This document shows, piece after piece, positions 19,140 to 29,729 of a stretch of DNA of 64,000 bases. Source of the DNA: Xanthomonas sp. DAR 80977 (lineage in GTDB: Bacteria > Pseudomonadota > Gammaproteobacteria > Xanthomonadales > Xanthomonadaceae); the NCBI RefSeq assembly GCF_041240605.1, contig NZ_CP162487.1, positions 3,355,001-3,419,000 of the forward strand, in the 5' to 3' direction. How positions within the stretch are numbered: the stretch's first letter is position 1; every line of letters starts with the position of its first letter. The notes below the pieces were generated by a model. That model was given only the letters and a program-made list of their open reading frames with translations. It was not told where the DNA came from and made no database searches. The position numbers were made by a program, and so were the translations under genes.

Positions 19140-19225
19140 CCCGCCCACGGATGGGCGGGCTCTTGCGAAGGACTCGCAGTTCTTGCCCCGCGCATGGGTG
19201 TGCGGGCGCTTGCGAGGGACTCGCA
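19140..19225. repeat. Two 39-base imperfect direct repeats between secD and secF
   Basis: Copy one is about 19140-19178 and copy two about 19187-19225. Each has a GC-rich hairpin (CCCGCCC/GGGCGGG type) followed by a TTGCGA..GACTCGCA stretch. The second copy ends directly at the secD stop codon. They may slow or partly terminate transcription, or protect the secD 3' end. Confidence 0.7.
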
Positions 19226-21070
19226 TCAGATAGCGACGGACTTGAGCTTCTTGCGGCGGCTGTAGATCAGCGTGGCCAGCGCGCGCGAGACGGTGATCGC
19301 GGTGAACATCGAGGCGAAGATGCCGATGATCATGGTCAGCGCGAAGCCCTTCAGCGGACCGGTACCGAACGCATACAGCGCCACGCCGACGATCAGGCCG
19401 GTGAGGTTGGCGTCGAGGATGGTGCCGCCCGCCTTCTCGTAGCCGGCGGCGATCGCCGATTTCGGCGGCACGCCCAGCCGCAGCTCCTCGCGGATACGCT
19501 CGTTGATCAGCACGTTGGCGTCCACCGACAGGCCCACCGACAAGGCCAGGCCGGCGAAGCCGGGCAAGGTCATGGTGGCGCCGAACAGCGACATCACCGA
19601 GACCACGATCAGCAGGTTCATCAGCAGCGCCACCGAGGTGATCGCGCCGAACATGCGGTAGTACACGCCGAAGAACACCAGGGTGAACAGGAACGCGTAG
19701 ATCACCGCGGTGACGCCGCGCTCGACGTTCTCCGCGCCCAGGCTCGGGCCGATCACGTATTCCTCGACGAAGTCCATCGGCGCGGCCAGCGAGCCGGCGC
19801 GCAGCAGCTTGGCCAGGTTCTCGGCCTCGACCTTCTCCAGGCCGGTGGTCTGGAAGTTCTTGCCGAACACGCCGGCGATGCGGGTCGGCGCCAGCGCCTC
19901 TTCCTTGACCCGCACGCTGCGCACTTCCTTGCCGTCGACCATGCTCACGGTCGGGATGCGCTCGATGTAGACCACCGACATCAGCTTGCCGGTGTTGGCG
20001 CTGGTGTAGTCGAACATGCGCTGGCCGGCGACGTTGTTGAGCGTGACCGCCACCGCCGGCAGGCCGTTCTGGTCGTTGCTGACGGTGGCGTTCACCATCT
20101 GGTCGCCGGACACCAGCACGCGCTTGTTCAGCAGCACCGGGGCGCCGCTGTCGCGCAGGCGGTACACCTTGGCCTCCGGCGGGATGTTGCCGGTGCGCAC
20201 AGCGTCCTCGGCATTGCCCTCGACCACGCCGCGGAACTCCAGCGTGGCGGTGGCGCCGATCATGCGCTTGGCCTCGGCGGTGTCCTGCACGCCCGGCAGC
20301 TCGACCACGATGCGGTCCTCGCCCTGGCGCTGGATGATCGGCTCGGCCACGCCGAGCTGGTTGACGCGGTTGCGCAGCGTGGTCAGGTTCTGCTCGATGG
20401 CGCCGGCGGCGATCTGCTTGAGCTCGGCGTCGGGGATGCTGACCGTGATGGTCTGCGCGGACACGGCATAGCTCAGCGTCGGCTGCGCCTTGGCCAGCGC
20501 GGCACGCGCGGCGTCGGCGTTGGCGCCTTCGCCCAGGCCGACCTGGATGCTGTTGTCGGGACGGCGCTCGACCAGGCGGTAGGCGATGCGGTTGTCGCGC
20601 AGCGTGGTGCGGATGTCCTCGGCGAAGGCGTCCAGGCGCTTCTCCAGCGCCGCCTTCTGGTCCACCTGCAGCGCGAAGTGCACGCCGCCGACCAGGTCCA
20701 GGCCCAGCACCATCGGCTTGCCGCCGATCGCCGACAGCCACTGCGGCACGGTCGAGGCCAGGTTCAGCGCCACCGTGTAGTTCTCGCCGACCTGCTGGCG
20801 CAGGATGTCGTTGGCGCGGGTCTGCGCCTGCAGGCTCGGCAGGCGCACCATCAGGCTATCGCCTTCCTTGGCCACCGACTTGGGGGTGATCCCGGCCGCC
20901 TTCAGCTCGGCGCTGACCCGCTCGCGCAGGGCCTCGTCGAGCTGGCCGCCGCGGCTGGCGGTGATCTGTACCGAAGGGTCCTTCTGGTAGACGTTGGGCA
21001 GCGCGTACAACGCACTGAACGCCAGCACGATCAGGATGAGGAAGTACTTCCAGCGCGGAAACTCGAGCAT
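19226..21070 (-). CDS. secD: Protein translocase subunit SecD
   Basis: Partner of SecF, with a large periplasmic P1 domain that captures emerging preproteins. The ATG at 21070 (MLEFPRWKYFLILIVLAF) begins with the first transmembrane helix and gives 614 residues; a start five codons upstream is less likely. The C-terminal half carries the other five helices with TLPGFAGLALSVGLSVDANV and AGYEKAGGTILDANLTGLI, the RND signature used for proton coupling. Confidence 0.97.
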   Translation of the reverse strand: MLEFPRWKYFLILIVLAFSALYALPNVYQKDPSVQITASRGGQLDEALRERVSAELKAAGITPKSVAKEGDSLMVRLPSLQAQTRANDILRQQVGENYTVALNLASTVPQWLSAIGGKPMVLGLDLVGGVHFALQVDQKAALEKRLDAFAEDIRTTLRDNRIAYRLVERRPDNSIQVGLGEGANADAARAALAKAQPTLSYAVSAQTITVSIPDAELKQIAAGAIEQNLTTLRNRVNQLGVAEPIIQRQGEDRIVVELPGVQDTAEAKRMIGATATLEFRGVVEGNAEDAVRTGNIPPEAKVYRLRDSGAPVLLNKRVLVSGDQMVNATVSNDQNGLPAVAVTLNNVAGQRMFDYTSANTGKLMSVVYIERIPTVSMVDGKEVRSVRVKEEALAPTRIAGVFGKNFQTTGLEKVEAENLAKLLRAGSLAAPMDFVEEYVIGPSLGAENVERGVTAVIYAFLFTLVFFGVYYRMFGAITSVALLMNLLIVVSVMSLFGATMTLPGFAGLALSVGLSVDANVLINERIREELRLGVPPKSAIAAGYEKAGGTILDANLTGLIVGVALYAFGTGPLKGFALTMIIGIFASMFTAITVSRALATLIYSRRKKLKSVAI

Positions 21071-21126
21071 TGCAGGACCCCGCACGACGCCACGCCGGCG
21101 CCGCGCCTAGCAGTAAGAGAAATGGA

Positions 21127-21471
21127 TCAGGCGGACTTCAGCGTGCCCTTGGGCAGCACGTTGCCGATGGCGCCCTTCTGCACGCGGATGCGCACGTTGT
21201 CGGCGATTTCCACGGTGATGAAGTTGTCGCCGATGTCGGTGACCACGCCGGCCACGCCGCCGGAGGTGATGACCTCGTCGCCGCGGCCGAGCTTGTCCAG
21301 CATCGACTTGTGCTCCTTCTGCCGCTTCATCTGCGGGCGGATCATCACGAAATACATCACCGCGATCAGGATGATCGGCAGCAGGAACATCTGCATGCCG
21401 CCACCGGCGGCGGGAGCGGCGCCGGCGGTCTGCGCCTGGGCCACGGGAATCAGGAAATCGAGCGGGTTCAT
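21127..21471 (-). CDS. yajC: Preprotein translocase accessory subunit YajC
   Basis: Small single-pass membrane protein of the SecDF-YajC complex. Of its 114 residues, 26-45 form the transmembrane helix (MQMFLLPIILIAVMYFVMI), followed by RPQMKRQKEHKSML and a small beta domain. It sits between tgt and secD, the usual gammaproteobacterial order. Confidence 0.96.
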   Translation of the reverse strand: MNPLDFLIPVAQAQTAGAAPAAGGGMQMFLLPIILIAVMYFVMIRPQMKRQKEHKSMLDKLGRGDEVITSGGVAGVVTDIGDNFITVEIADNVRIRVQKGAIGNVLPKGTLKSA

Positions 21472-21733
21472 CGGTGTGTCCTATGGTTTGGGCAGCCCGT
21501 CGCCGTTGGGGCACGGACCGCTGTTCTGTCGCCTGGAGGCGGCAAGCAGCCGCCGATTATGCCACGATCTCCCCTGCCCCCCCCCGGAACGGCCGCGGCG
21601 GCGCCCTCCCTTCCCCCACCGGGACCATGGCCCCTTCTCGGGGAAAGGTGCCGCGCAGCGGCGGATGAGGGGACGGGCCCAGCCTCGTGTGCTTTCAATG
21701 CCCGCGAGGCTTCGCACCGTCCCCTCACCCCAA

Positions 21734-21756
21734 CCCCTCTCCCGGGGGGAGAGGGG
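21734..21756. terminator. GC-rich hairpin between tgt and yajC
   Basis: CCCCTCTCCC pairs with GGGAGAGGGG around a three-base CGG loop, inside a CCCTCACCCCAACCCC context that recurs between genes in xanthomonads. There is no T-run, so it may be a processing or repeat element rather than a full terminator, and yajC may still be transcribed through it. Confidence 0.45.
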
Positions 21757-21758
21757 CT

Positions 21759-24033
<2,275 letters not shown>

Positions 24034-24078
24034 GGCCGGCGGGTCGTGAACTATGGCCGGGCATTGTAGCTGGAGGGC

Positions 24079-24167
24079 CGGGATTGGGGATTCGGGAGTG
24101 GGGATTCGGTAAAAGCGGAGCCAGGCGCCGCGCTTTTGCGAATCCCCAATCCCGAATGCCGAATCCC
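24079..24167. repeat. GGGATT inverted-repeat element upstream of queA
   Basis: Arms about 24079-24110 and 24139-24167 are reverse complements and face inward with AAAAGCG and CGCTTTT, the same inner edges as the element at 11596-11773. It fills the gap between queA and the Lrp-type regulator. Confidence 0.78.
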
Positions 24168-24173
24168 CGCCGT

Positions 24174-24605
24174 TCACCGCTCGAACTTCGTCGACAAGAT
24201 GATCGACGAGGTCGTGCGCTCCACCCCGTCGACCGCGCCGATGCGGTCGGTCAGCACGTCCATGTCGTTGACGCCGGGCACCACGCCCAGCGCGATCAGG
24301 TCGTAGGAGCCGCTGACCGAGTGCAGCACGCGGATCTCGTCGATCTCGCGCAGCGCCTTGACCACCGAGGTCATCTTCTTCGGCAGCACGGTGATCAGGA
24401 TGTGCGCGCGCAGGTGGCCCTGCTCGAAATCGTCGCGGGTGCGCACGGTGTAGCCGCAGATCACGCCCTCGCGCTCCAGCCGCTCGATCCGGCTCTGCAC
24501 GGTGGTGCGCGACAGGCCGAGCTTGCGGGCGATCTGCGCGGTGGAGGCGCGGGCGTCCTCGCGCAGCAGCGAGAGCAGGCGTTCGTCGGAGGAGGTGATC
24601 TTCAT
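24174..24605 (-). CDS. Lrp/AsnC-family transcriptional regulator
   Basis: A 143-residue regulator with an N-terminal winged helix ([20 protein letters not shown], about 25-44) and a C-terminal RAM ligand-binding domain ([14 protein letters not shown] near 98). It is divergent from a class-III aminotransferase gene, and a perfect 23-base operator-like palindrome lies 9 bases before its start. Local control of the aminotransferase in response to an amino acid, plus autoregulation, is the simplest reading. Confidence 0.9.
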   Translation of the reverse strand: MKITSSDERLLSLLREDARASTAQIARKLGLSRTTVQSRIERLEREGVICGYTVRTRDDFEQGHLRAHILITVLPKKMTSVVKALREIDEIRVLHSVSGSYDLIALGVVPGVNDMDVLTDRIGAVDGVERTTSSIILSTKFER

Positions 24606-24614
24606 GCGCGGCCA

Positions 24615-24637
24615 AATTTCGTCGAATCGACGAAATT
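24615..24637. promoter_or_regulatory. Perfect palindrome, probable Lrp-family operator
   Basis: AATTTCGTCGA and TCGACGAAATT are exact 11-base arms around a single A. It sits directly upstream of the regulator's start, overlapping where its ribosome-binding site and promoter would be, and about 100 bases from the divergent aminotransferase start. Confidence 0.75.
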
Positions 24638-24733
24638 ATCCGATTTCCTGCACAAATCAACTCTGCCAACCGACGATCCGGTCCCGATAATAGAAGGTCT
24701 ATCGATGAACGACCCGCCTCCAGGAGATCCCGC

Positions 24734-26230
24734 ATGACCGTACTCGGCCCCCTCGCCCCGCTGCGCGCCCATGCCGGCGAACGCCTGACCGCCGGCCTGG
24801 ACGATGCCGGCATCGAACGCCTGGCCGCCTCGCATCCGCAGCTGGGCGCCGCGATCGCCGCCGCCGCGGCCGAATACGCGCGCCTGGCGCCGGAGTTCGC
24901 CGACCTGCTGGAACTGGACGAGAGCGAGCAGATCCGCACGCTGCAGGCCGGCTTCGTCAATTTCTACGCCGACGACGCGGTGACCCCGTACGTGGCGCTG
25001 GCCGCGCGCGGGCCGTGGGTGGTCACGCTGAAGGGCGCGGTGCTGTACGACGCCGGCGGCTACGGCATGCTCGGCTTCGGCCACACCCCGGACCCGGTGC
25101 TGGAGGCGATGGCACGGCCGCAGGCGATGGCCAACGTGATGACCCCGAGCCTGTCGCAGCTGCGCTTCGACCGCGCGCTGCGCGCCGAGATCGGCCAGCA
25201 GCGCGGCGGCTGTCCTTACAGCAAGTTCATGTGCCTCAACTCCGGTTCCGAAGCGGTGGGCCTGGCCGCGCGCATCGCCGACATCAACGCCAAGCTGCAG
25301 ACCGACCCGGGCGCGCGCCATGCCGGCGCGAAGATCAAGCGCATCGTGGTCAAGGGCAGCTTCCACGGCCGCACCGACCGGCCGGGGCTGTATTCCGATT
25401 CCAGCCGCAAGGCCTACGTGCAGCACCTGGCCAGCTATCGCGGCGAGGACTCGGTGATCGCGATCGCGCCCTACGACGTGGACGCGCTGCGCCGCGCGTT
25501 CGCCGATGCCGAGCACAACGGCTGGTTCGTCGAGGCGGTGTTCCTGGAGCCGGTGATGGGCGAAGGCGATCCGGGCCGCGCGCTGCCGCCGGCGTTCTAC
25601 GCCGCCGCGCGCGAACTGACCCGCGCCCACGGCAGCCTGCTGCTGGTCGATTCGATCCAGGCCGGACTGCGCGCCCACGGCGTGCTGTCGGTGGTGGACT
25701 ATCCCGGCTTCGAGCAGCTCGATCCGCCGGACATGGAAACCTATTCCAAGGCGCTCAACGCCGCGCAGTTCCCGCTGTCGGTGCTGGCGGTGACCGAGCA
25801 CGCAGCGCAGCTGTACCGCAAGGGCACCTACGGCAACACCATGACCAGCAACCCGCGCGCGCTGGACGTGGCCAGCGCCACGCTGGCGCAGCTGACCCCG
25901 CAGGTGCGCGCCAACATCCGCGCGCGCGGCGCCGAGGCGGTGCAGAAGCTGGAGAAGCTCAAGGCCGAACTCGGCGGGCTGATCACCCAGGTGCAGGGCA
26001 CCGGCTTGCTGTTCTCCTGCGCGCTGGCGCCGCAGTTCAAGTGCTACGGCGCCGGCTCCACCGAGGAATGGCTGCGCCAGCACGGGGTCAACGTGATCCA
26101 CGGCGGCGAGAACTCGCTGCGTTTCACCCCGCATTTCGGCATGGATGGCGAGGAACTGGACCTGCTGGTCGGGCTGATCGGCCGCGCGCTGCGCGAGGGC
26201 CCGCGACTGGCGCAGGCCGCGGCCGCCTGA
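24734..26230 (+). CDS. Class-III (PLP-dependent) aminotransferase
   Basis: A 498-residue fold-type-I aminotransferase. The PLP lysine is probably Lys339 in [15 protein letters not shown], after the cofactor-binding Asp in [11 protein letters not shown]. An N-terminal extension of about 70 residues precedes [19 protein letters not shown], where the family homology starts. The substrate is unknown; omega-amino acids such as lysine, ornithine or GABA are typical of the class. The divergent Lrp-type regulator supports amino acid catabolism. Confidence 0.85.
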   Translation: MTVLGPLAPLRAHAGERLTAGLDDAGIERLAASHPQLGAAIAAAAAEYARLAPEFADLLELDESEQIRTLQAGFVNFYADDAVTPYVALAARGPWVVTLKGAVLYDAGGYGMLGFGHTPDPVLEAMARPQAMANVMTPSLSQLRFDRALRAEIGQQRGGCPYSKFMCLNSGSEAVGLAARIADINAKLQTDPGARHAGAKIKRIVVKGSFHGRTDRPGLYSDSSRKAYVQHLASYRGEDSVIAIAPYDVDALRRAFADAEHNGWFVEAVFLEPVMGEGDPGRALPPAFYAAARELTRAHGSLLLVDSIQAGLRAHGVLSVVDYPGFEQLDPPDMETYSKALNAAQFPLSVLAVTEHAAQLYRKGTYGNTMTSNPRALDVASATLAQLTPQVRANIRARGAEAVQKLEKLKAELGGLITQVQGTGLLFSCALAPQFKCYGAGSTEEWLRQHGVNVIHGGENSLRFTPHFGMDGEELDLLVGLIGRALREGPRLAQAAAA

Positions 26231-26243
26231 GGCCGGCCGGCGC

Positions 26244-26543
26244 ATGCTGCAGGCCTTGGCCGAGGCGATCGCCCGGCCGCTGTTCGAACTGCTGCTGGAG
26301 CTGTTCGGCTACTGGAGCGGCCGGCTGTTGCTGCCGGTGCTGTCGCTGGGCCGGATTCGCGCCGAGGCCCGCCGCGACCGGCCGCCGCGCCGGTCCGGCA
26401 CGCGCCACCGCGGCCATCCGCTGGTCTATCGCAATGCCAGCGGCAGCCTGGTCGCCAGCGACGATGCGGTGATGGCGCTGGGCCTGGCGTGCTGGGCGCT
26501 GCTGGCGCTGGCCGCGTTCGTGCTCTACCGCCTGGCGCGGTGA
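26244..26543 (+). CDS. Small membrane protein of unknown function
   Basis: A 99-residue protein that begins 13 bases after the aminotransferase stop. It has an amphipathic to hydrophobic N-terminal half (FELLLELFGYWSGRLLLPVL), a basic middle (RRDRPPRRSGTRHRG) and a C-terminal helix (LACWALLALAAFVLYRLAR). Two membrane segments with a basic loop are likely. The close spacing suggests co-transcription, but no function is recognised. Confidence 0.6.
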   Translation: MLQALAEAIARPLFELLLELFGYWSGRLLLPVLSLGRIRAEARRDRPPRRSGTRHRGHPLVYRNASGSLVASDDAVMALGLACWALLALAAFVLYRLAR

Positions 26544-26697
26544 AGCGCCGCCGCCGTGCTCGCATGCACGGTCGCCGCACTGCCCCTGCAACGAACCTGC
26601 GCCGGCCACACGGCCGCGGCGCGGACGGTTGCCGTGCGCGCCTGGACACCGTGCCGGGCCGCGCGGCCTGGCATGGCGGCCGGTTGGGCGGAGCGCG

Positions 26698-26976
26698 CTA
26701 CTTCAGATAGCTCTTGAGGATGACGGCGACATCCGCGACCGCCAGCTCCCGTTCGTCGATCTGTTCGGGCCTGGCCACATGGTGCTTGAGGTGGTCGGCC
26801 AGCAGCTCGATCATCAGGCCTTGCGACGCCCCGCGGACGGCGGCGACCTGGGTCAGCAGCGCCGTGCAGTCCACCTCCTCCGCTTGGCTCAACGCCTTCT
26901 CCAGCGCTTCCACCTGCCCGCGCAGGCGCCGCACGCGGGCGAGGAGCTTGGGCTTGTTGTCGTTGAGGTGCGCCAT
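26698..26976 (-). CDS. dmeR: Metal-sensing repressor of the RcnR/FrmR (CsoR) family, DmeR-like
   Basis: A 92-residue four-helix repressor. Potential ligands His3, Cys37, His62 and His66 keep the spacing of the nickel/cobalt sensor RcnR (Cys to His 25, His to His 4) rather than the copper CsoR pattern. It is divergent from a DmeF-type efflux gene, and the G/C-tract operators expected for this family lie between them. Regulation of dmeF by Ni, Co or a similar divalent ion is therefore likely. Confidence 0.88.
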   Translation of the reverse strand: MAHLNDNKPKLLARVRRLRGQVEALEKALSQAEEVDCTALLTQVAAVRGASQGLMIELLADHLKHHVARPEQIDERELAVADVAVILKSYLK

Positions 26977-27017
26977 GTATACCCCTCCGGGGTAATTTTT
27001 ATACCATAGGGGGGTAT
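26977..27017. promoter_or_regulatory. Paired G-tract operators between dmeR and dmeF
   Basis: The first site is TATACCCCTCCGGGGTA (about 26977-26993), an inverted repeat; the second is ATACCATAGGGGGGTAT (27001-27017). Both have the TA-flanked G/C tract bound by RcnR/CsoR-type tetramers. They lie directly at the dmeR start and just before dmeF. Confidence 0.72.
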
Positions 27018-27039
27018 CTTATCTCAGGCGACTTCCTCC

Positions 27040-28026
27040 ATGTCGATTTCGGCCACTGCGGCGCAACGCGCTCATTCACATGCCTTCGCCGGCGGCAATC
27101 CGCTTGCCGAGCGCAGCACCAGGAGGGCGGTCGTCCTCACCGCGATCATGATGGTGGTGGAGATCGTCGGCGGCTGGACGCTCAATTCCATGGCCCTGCT
27201 CGCCGACGGCTGGCACATGAGTTCGCACGCATTGGCGCTGGGCCTGGCGCTGTTCGCCTACGCCTTCGCCCGCCGTCACGCCGACAACGCCCGGTTCGCG
27301 TTCGGAACGTGGAAGGTGGAGGTGCTGGGCGGCTACACGAGCGCCGTCCTGCTGCTGGGCGTCGCCGGCTTGATGGCGTTCCAGTCGGTCGAACGCCTGT
27401 TTTCGCCGACGCCGATCCATTACCAGGAGGCGATCGTCATCGCCTTCATCGGCTTGCTGGTCAACCTGATCTGCGCCTGGTGGCTACGCGACTCCCATGA
27501 CCATGCGCATCACGGGCATGGGCACGACCACCATCATGGACATGGACACGCACATGACCATCAGCATGCGCATGGCCATGGCCACAAGGATCTGAATCTG
27601 CGCGCCGCCTACCTGCATGTGGTGGCGGATGCGGCCACCTCGGTCCTGGCGATCGTGGCGCTGCTGGTGGGGATGCTGTGGGGAGCGAGGTGGATGGATC
27701 CGGTCATGGGCATCGTCGGCGCCGTGCTGGTGACGGTGTGGGCGTGGGGGCTGCTGCGCAGCACCGGCAAGGTGCTGCTGGACGCGGAGATGGACGCGCC
27801 TGTGGTGGCGGAAATCCGCGACGTCATCGACGCGCTGCCGTTCGAGGCAGCGATCAGCGATCTCCACGTGTGGCGGGTCGGGGGCGACAAGTACGCCTGC
27901 GTCATCAGCCTGGTGACCGCGGCGGACGTGGCGGCCGACGATGTCCGCAGCGCGCTCGGCGTGCACGAGGAACTGGCGCACATCACGGTGGAAATTCACG
28001 TCGCCGGCGCTGCGCCGACGGCCTGA
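27040..28026 (+). CDS. dmeF: Cation diffusion facilitator, DmeF type
   Basis: A 328-residue inner-membrane metal/proton antiporter. Six helices are visible, with metal-site residues in ADGWHMSSHALALG and HVVADAATSVLAIV. Between helices 4 and 5 a long His-rich loop (about residues 150-185, many HGH and HDH units) is typical of DmeF, CzcD and ZitB proteins. The C-terminal cytoplasmic domain carries DLHVWRVGGDKYAC. The paired regulator suggests Ni/Co efflux, though zinc is possible. Confidence 0.9.
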   Translation: MSISATAAQRAHSHAFAGGNPLAERSTRRAVVLTAIMMVVEIVGGWTLNSMALLADGWHMSSHALALGLALFAYAFARRHADNARFAFGTWKVEVLGGYTSAVLLLGVAGLMAFQSVERLFSPTPIHYQEAIVIAFIGLLVNLICAWWLRDSHDHAHHGHGHDHHHGHGHAHDHQHAHGHGHKDLNLRAAYLHVVADAATSVLAIVALLVGMLWGARWMDPVMGIVGAVLVTVWAWGLLRSTGKVLLDAEMDAPVVAEIRDVIDALPFEAAISDLHVWRVGGDKYACVISLVTAADVAADDVRSALGVHEELAHITVEIHVAGAAPTA

Positions 28027-28216
28027 CGGCACTGCGCAGGCCGCATCGCGGCGCACGCTCGCCGCTGCGACGCTGTGCGCACTGGCGCCGGTCCGCGGAC
28101 GCCCCTGGCTGCGCCAAGCCAGCGCCGGCCTGCCGCGAAAACGGCGAGCGCCGGCCCCGGGCATCCGCCGCACGCGCAGGCCGGGCGCAGCGCCGCCCTG
28201 CGCCCGGCGCGCCGCG

Positions 28217-29224
28217 TCACACGGCTCCGAACAGCTTGCGGTAGCGCGTCGGGGTCAGCGAGAGCCGCCTGCGGAAGTGATGCCGCAGCGTCTCCGAAGA
28301 ACCGAATCCGCACAGGGTGGCGATCTCCTCCACCGGGATGGCCGAGCGCTCCAGCATCTCCTTGGCACGCGCCACGCGTGCGCCCGCCAGCCACTCGCCG
28401 GGCGATTGGCCGGTGGTGGCCTGGAACCGGCGCAGGAAGGTCCGCACGCTCATGCCGGCGTCGGCGGCCATCGAGGCGACCGTATGCGCGCCGGCGAGGT
28501 TGCGGGTCACGCCTTCCAGCAGCGTCCCCAGGCGCGAACTTTCCCTGGGCACCGGCACCGGCCGCTCGATGAACTGCGCCTGGCCACCGTCGCGGTGCGC
28601 CGGCATCACCAGGCGGCGCGCGACCTGGTTGGCGATGGCCGGTCCGAAATCGCGGCGCACGATGTGCAGGCACAAATCGATGCCGGCCGCGCTGCCGGCA
28701 GAGGTGAGGATGTCGCCGTCGTCCGTGTACAACACCGCGGGGTCCACCGACACCTGCGGATACTGCGCCGCCAGCGCCGCCGCGTGGCGCCAGTGCGTCG
28801 TCGCCCTGCGCCCGGCCAGCAGCCCCGCCTGGGCCAGGACGAAGGCGCCGGCGCAGATCGACACCATGCGCGCGCCGCGGCGCTTGGCTTGCTGCAGTGC
28901 GCGGAGCAGGGCCGGCGCGGCGGCGGCATCGGGCCCGCGCCAGCTGGGCACGATGATCGTATGCGCCTGCTGCAGCAGCTCCAGCCCGCCATCGACGCGC
29001 AGCGAGCGCACGCCGAGCGCACGCAGATCGCCGGGCTCCGCCGCCGCGACGGCGAAGCGGTACCAGTTGGGTCCCACCTCCGGGCGCGGCAAGCCGAAGA
29101 TCTCGGTCGCGATGCCGAATTCGAACAACCCCAGTTGGTCGTAGGCCAGCACCACGACGAGCGGCGCATGCGGGACCGGACGGCGCGATGCAGGCTTTGG
29201 CATGATCTTGACGATATATGGCAT
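28217..29224 (-). CDS. GlxA-family AraC-type transcriptional regulator
   Basis: A 335-residue regulator with an N-terminal DJ-1/PfpI (class-I glutamine amidotransferase-like) domain, residues about 20-190, containing the nucleophile-elbow-like SICAGAFVLAQAGLL. The C-terminal AraC helix-turn-helix pair (about 230-330) includes GMSVRTFLRRFQATTGQSP and GFGSSETLRHHFRR. The start is either ATG 29224 or ATG 29203. It is divergent from the DUF3088 and siderophore receptor genes and may control them. Confidence 0.9.
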   Translation of the reverse strand: MPYIVKIMPKPASRRPVPHAPLVVVLAYDQLGLFEFGIATEIFGLPRPEVGPNWYRFAVAAAEPGDLRALGVRSLRVDGGLELLQQAHTIIVPSWRGPDAAAAPALLRALQQAKRRGARMVSICAGAFVLAQAGLLAGRRATTHWRHAAALAAQYPQVSVDPAVLYTDDGDILTSAGSAAGIDLCLHIVRRDFGPAIANQVARRLVMPAHRDGGQAQFIERPVPVPRESSRLGTLLEGVTRNLAGAHTVASMAADAGMSVRTFLRRFQATTGQSPGEWLAGARVARAKEMLERSAIPVEEIATLCGFGSSETLRHHFRRRLSLTPTRYRKLFGAV

Positions 29225-29302
29225 TCACGCCACTTTCAAGGCAGGTTTTTGCATCGCAACATCATCTTCACGCGCTTGCCTCACCACCGGCTCAGGACCG
29301 CA

Positions 29303-29656
29303 ATGAACATCTGCCCGACCCGCGACACGCTGTTCCTCGCCGCTCCCGGCTTCCACGTCGACGGCCAGGGGCCGTTCTACTGCGGCGACGGGATCGCGAT
29401 CGAGGGAGTGCTGGCGCTTTATCCCCAGGTGCTGGCGTGGCTCGACGTGCAGCGCATCGCCTTCGAGCGCCCACGCTCGGCGGTGGTGGCCTTGCTCGGC
29501 GAGGCGCACCAGTCGCTACCGGTGCTGGTGCTGGCTGGCGACTCCGACACGCATGGGGTGGCCTTCGCGCTGCACGGGCGCCTGCGCTTCAACGACCAGC
29601 CCGACGCCATTCGCCGCTACCTGTCGGCACGCGGCGGGCTGCCCAGCCAGCGCTAG
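29303..29656 (+). CDS. DUF3088-family protein
   Basis: A 117-residue cytoplasmic protein beginning MNICPTRDTLFLAAPGF. The pattern RDTLFL..PGF, YCGDGIAIEGVLALYPQ, and RPRSAVVALLGEAHQSLPVLVL matches the DUF3088 thioredoxin-like family as I recall it. Its function is unknown. It sits between the GlxA-type regulator (divergent) and the siderophore receptor (73 bases downstream), so a role linked to iron or redox state is possible but unproven. Confidence 0.75.
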   Translation: MNICPTRDTLFLAAPGFHVDGQGPFYCGDGIAIEGVLALYPQVLAWLDVQRIAFERPRSAVVALLGEAHQSLPVLVLAGDSDTHGVAFALHGRLRFNDQPDAIRRYLSARGGLPSQR

Positions 29657-29729
29657 CCATGCAGACCCTGCGCGCGTCGTCGCACGCTCGCGTGCGCACG
29701 TCCCCTCCGCATCCTTCCTGGAGCGCATC

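Noticed and set aside
29225..29302. A Fur box upstream of the siderophore unit
   Set aside because: No sequence close to GATAATGATAATCATTATC is present in the gap.
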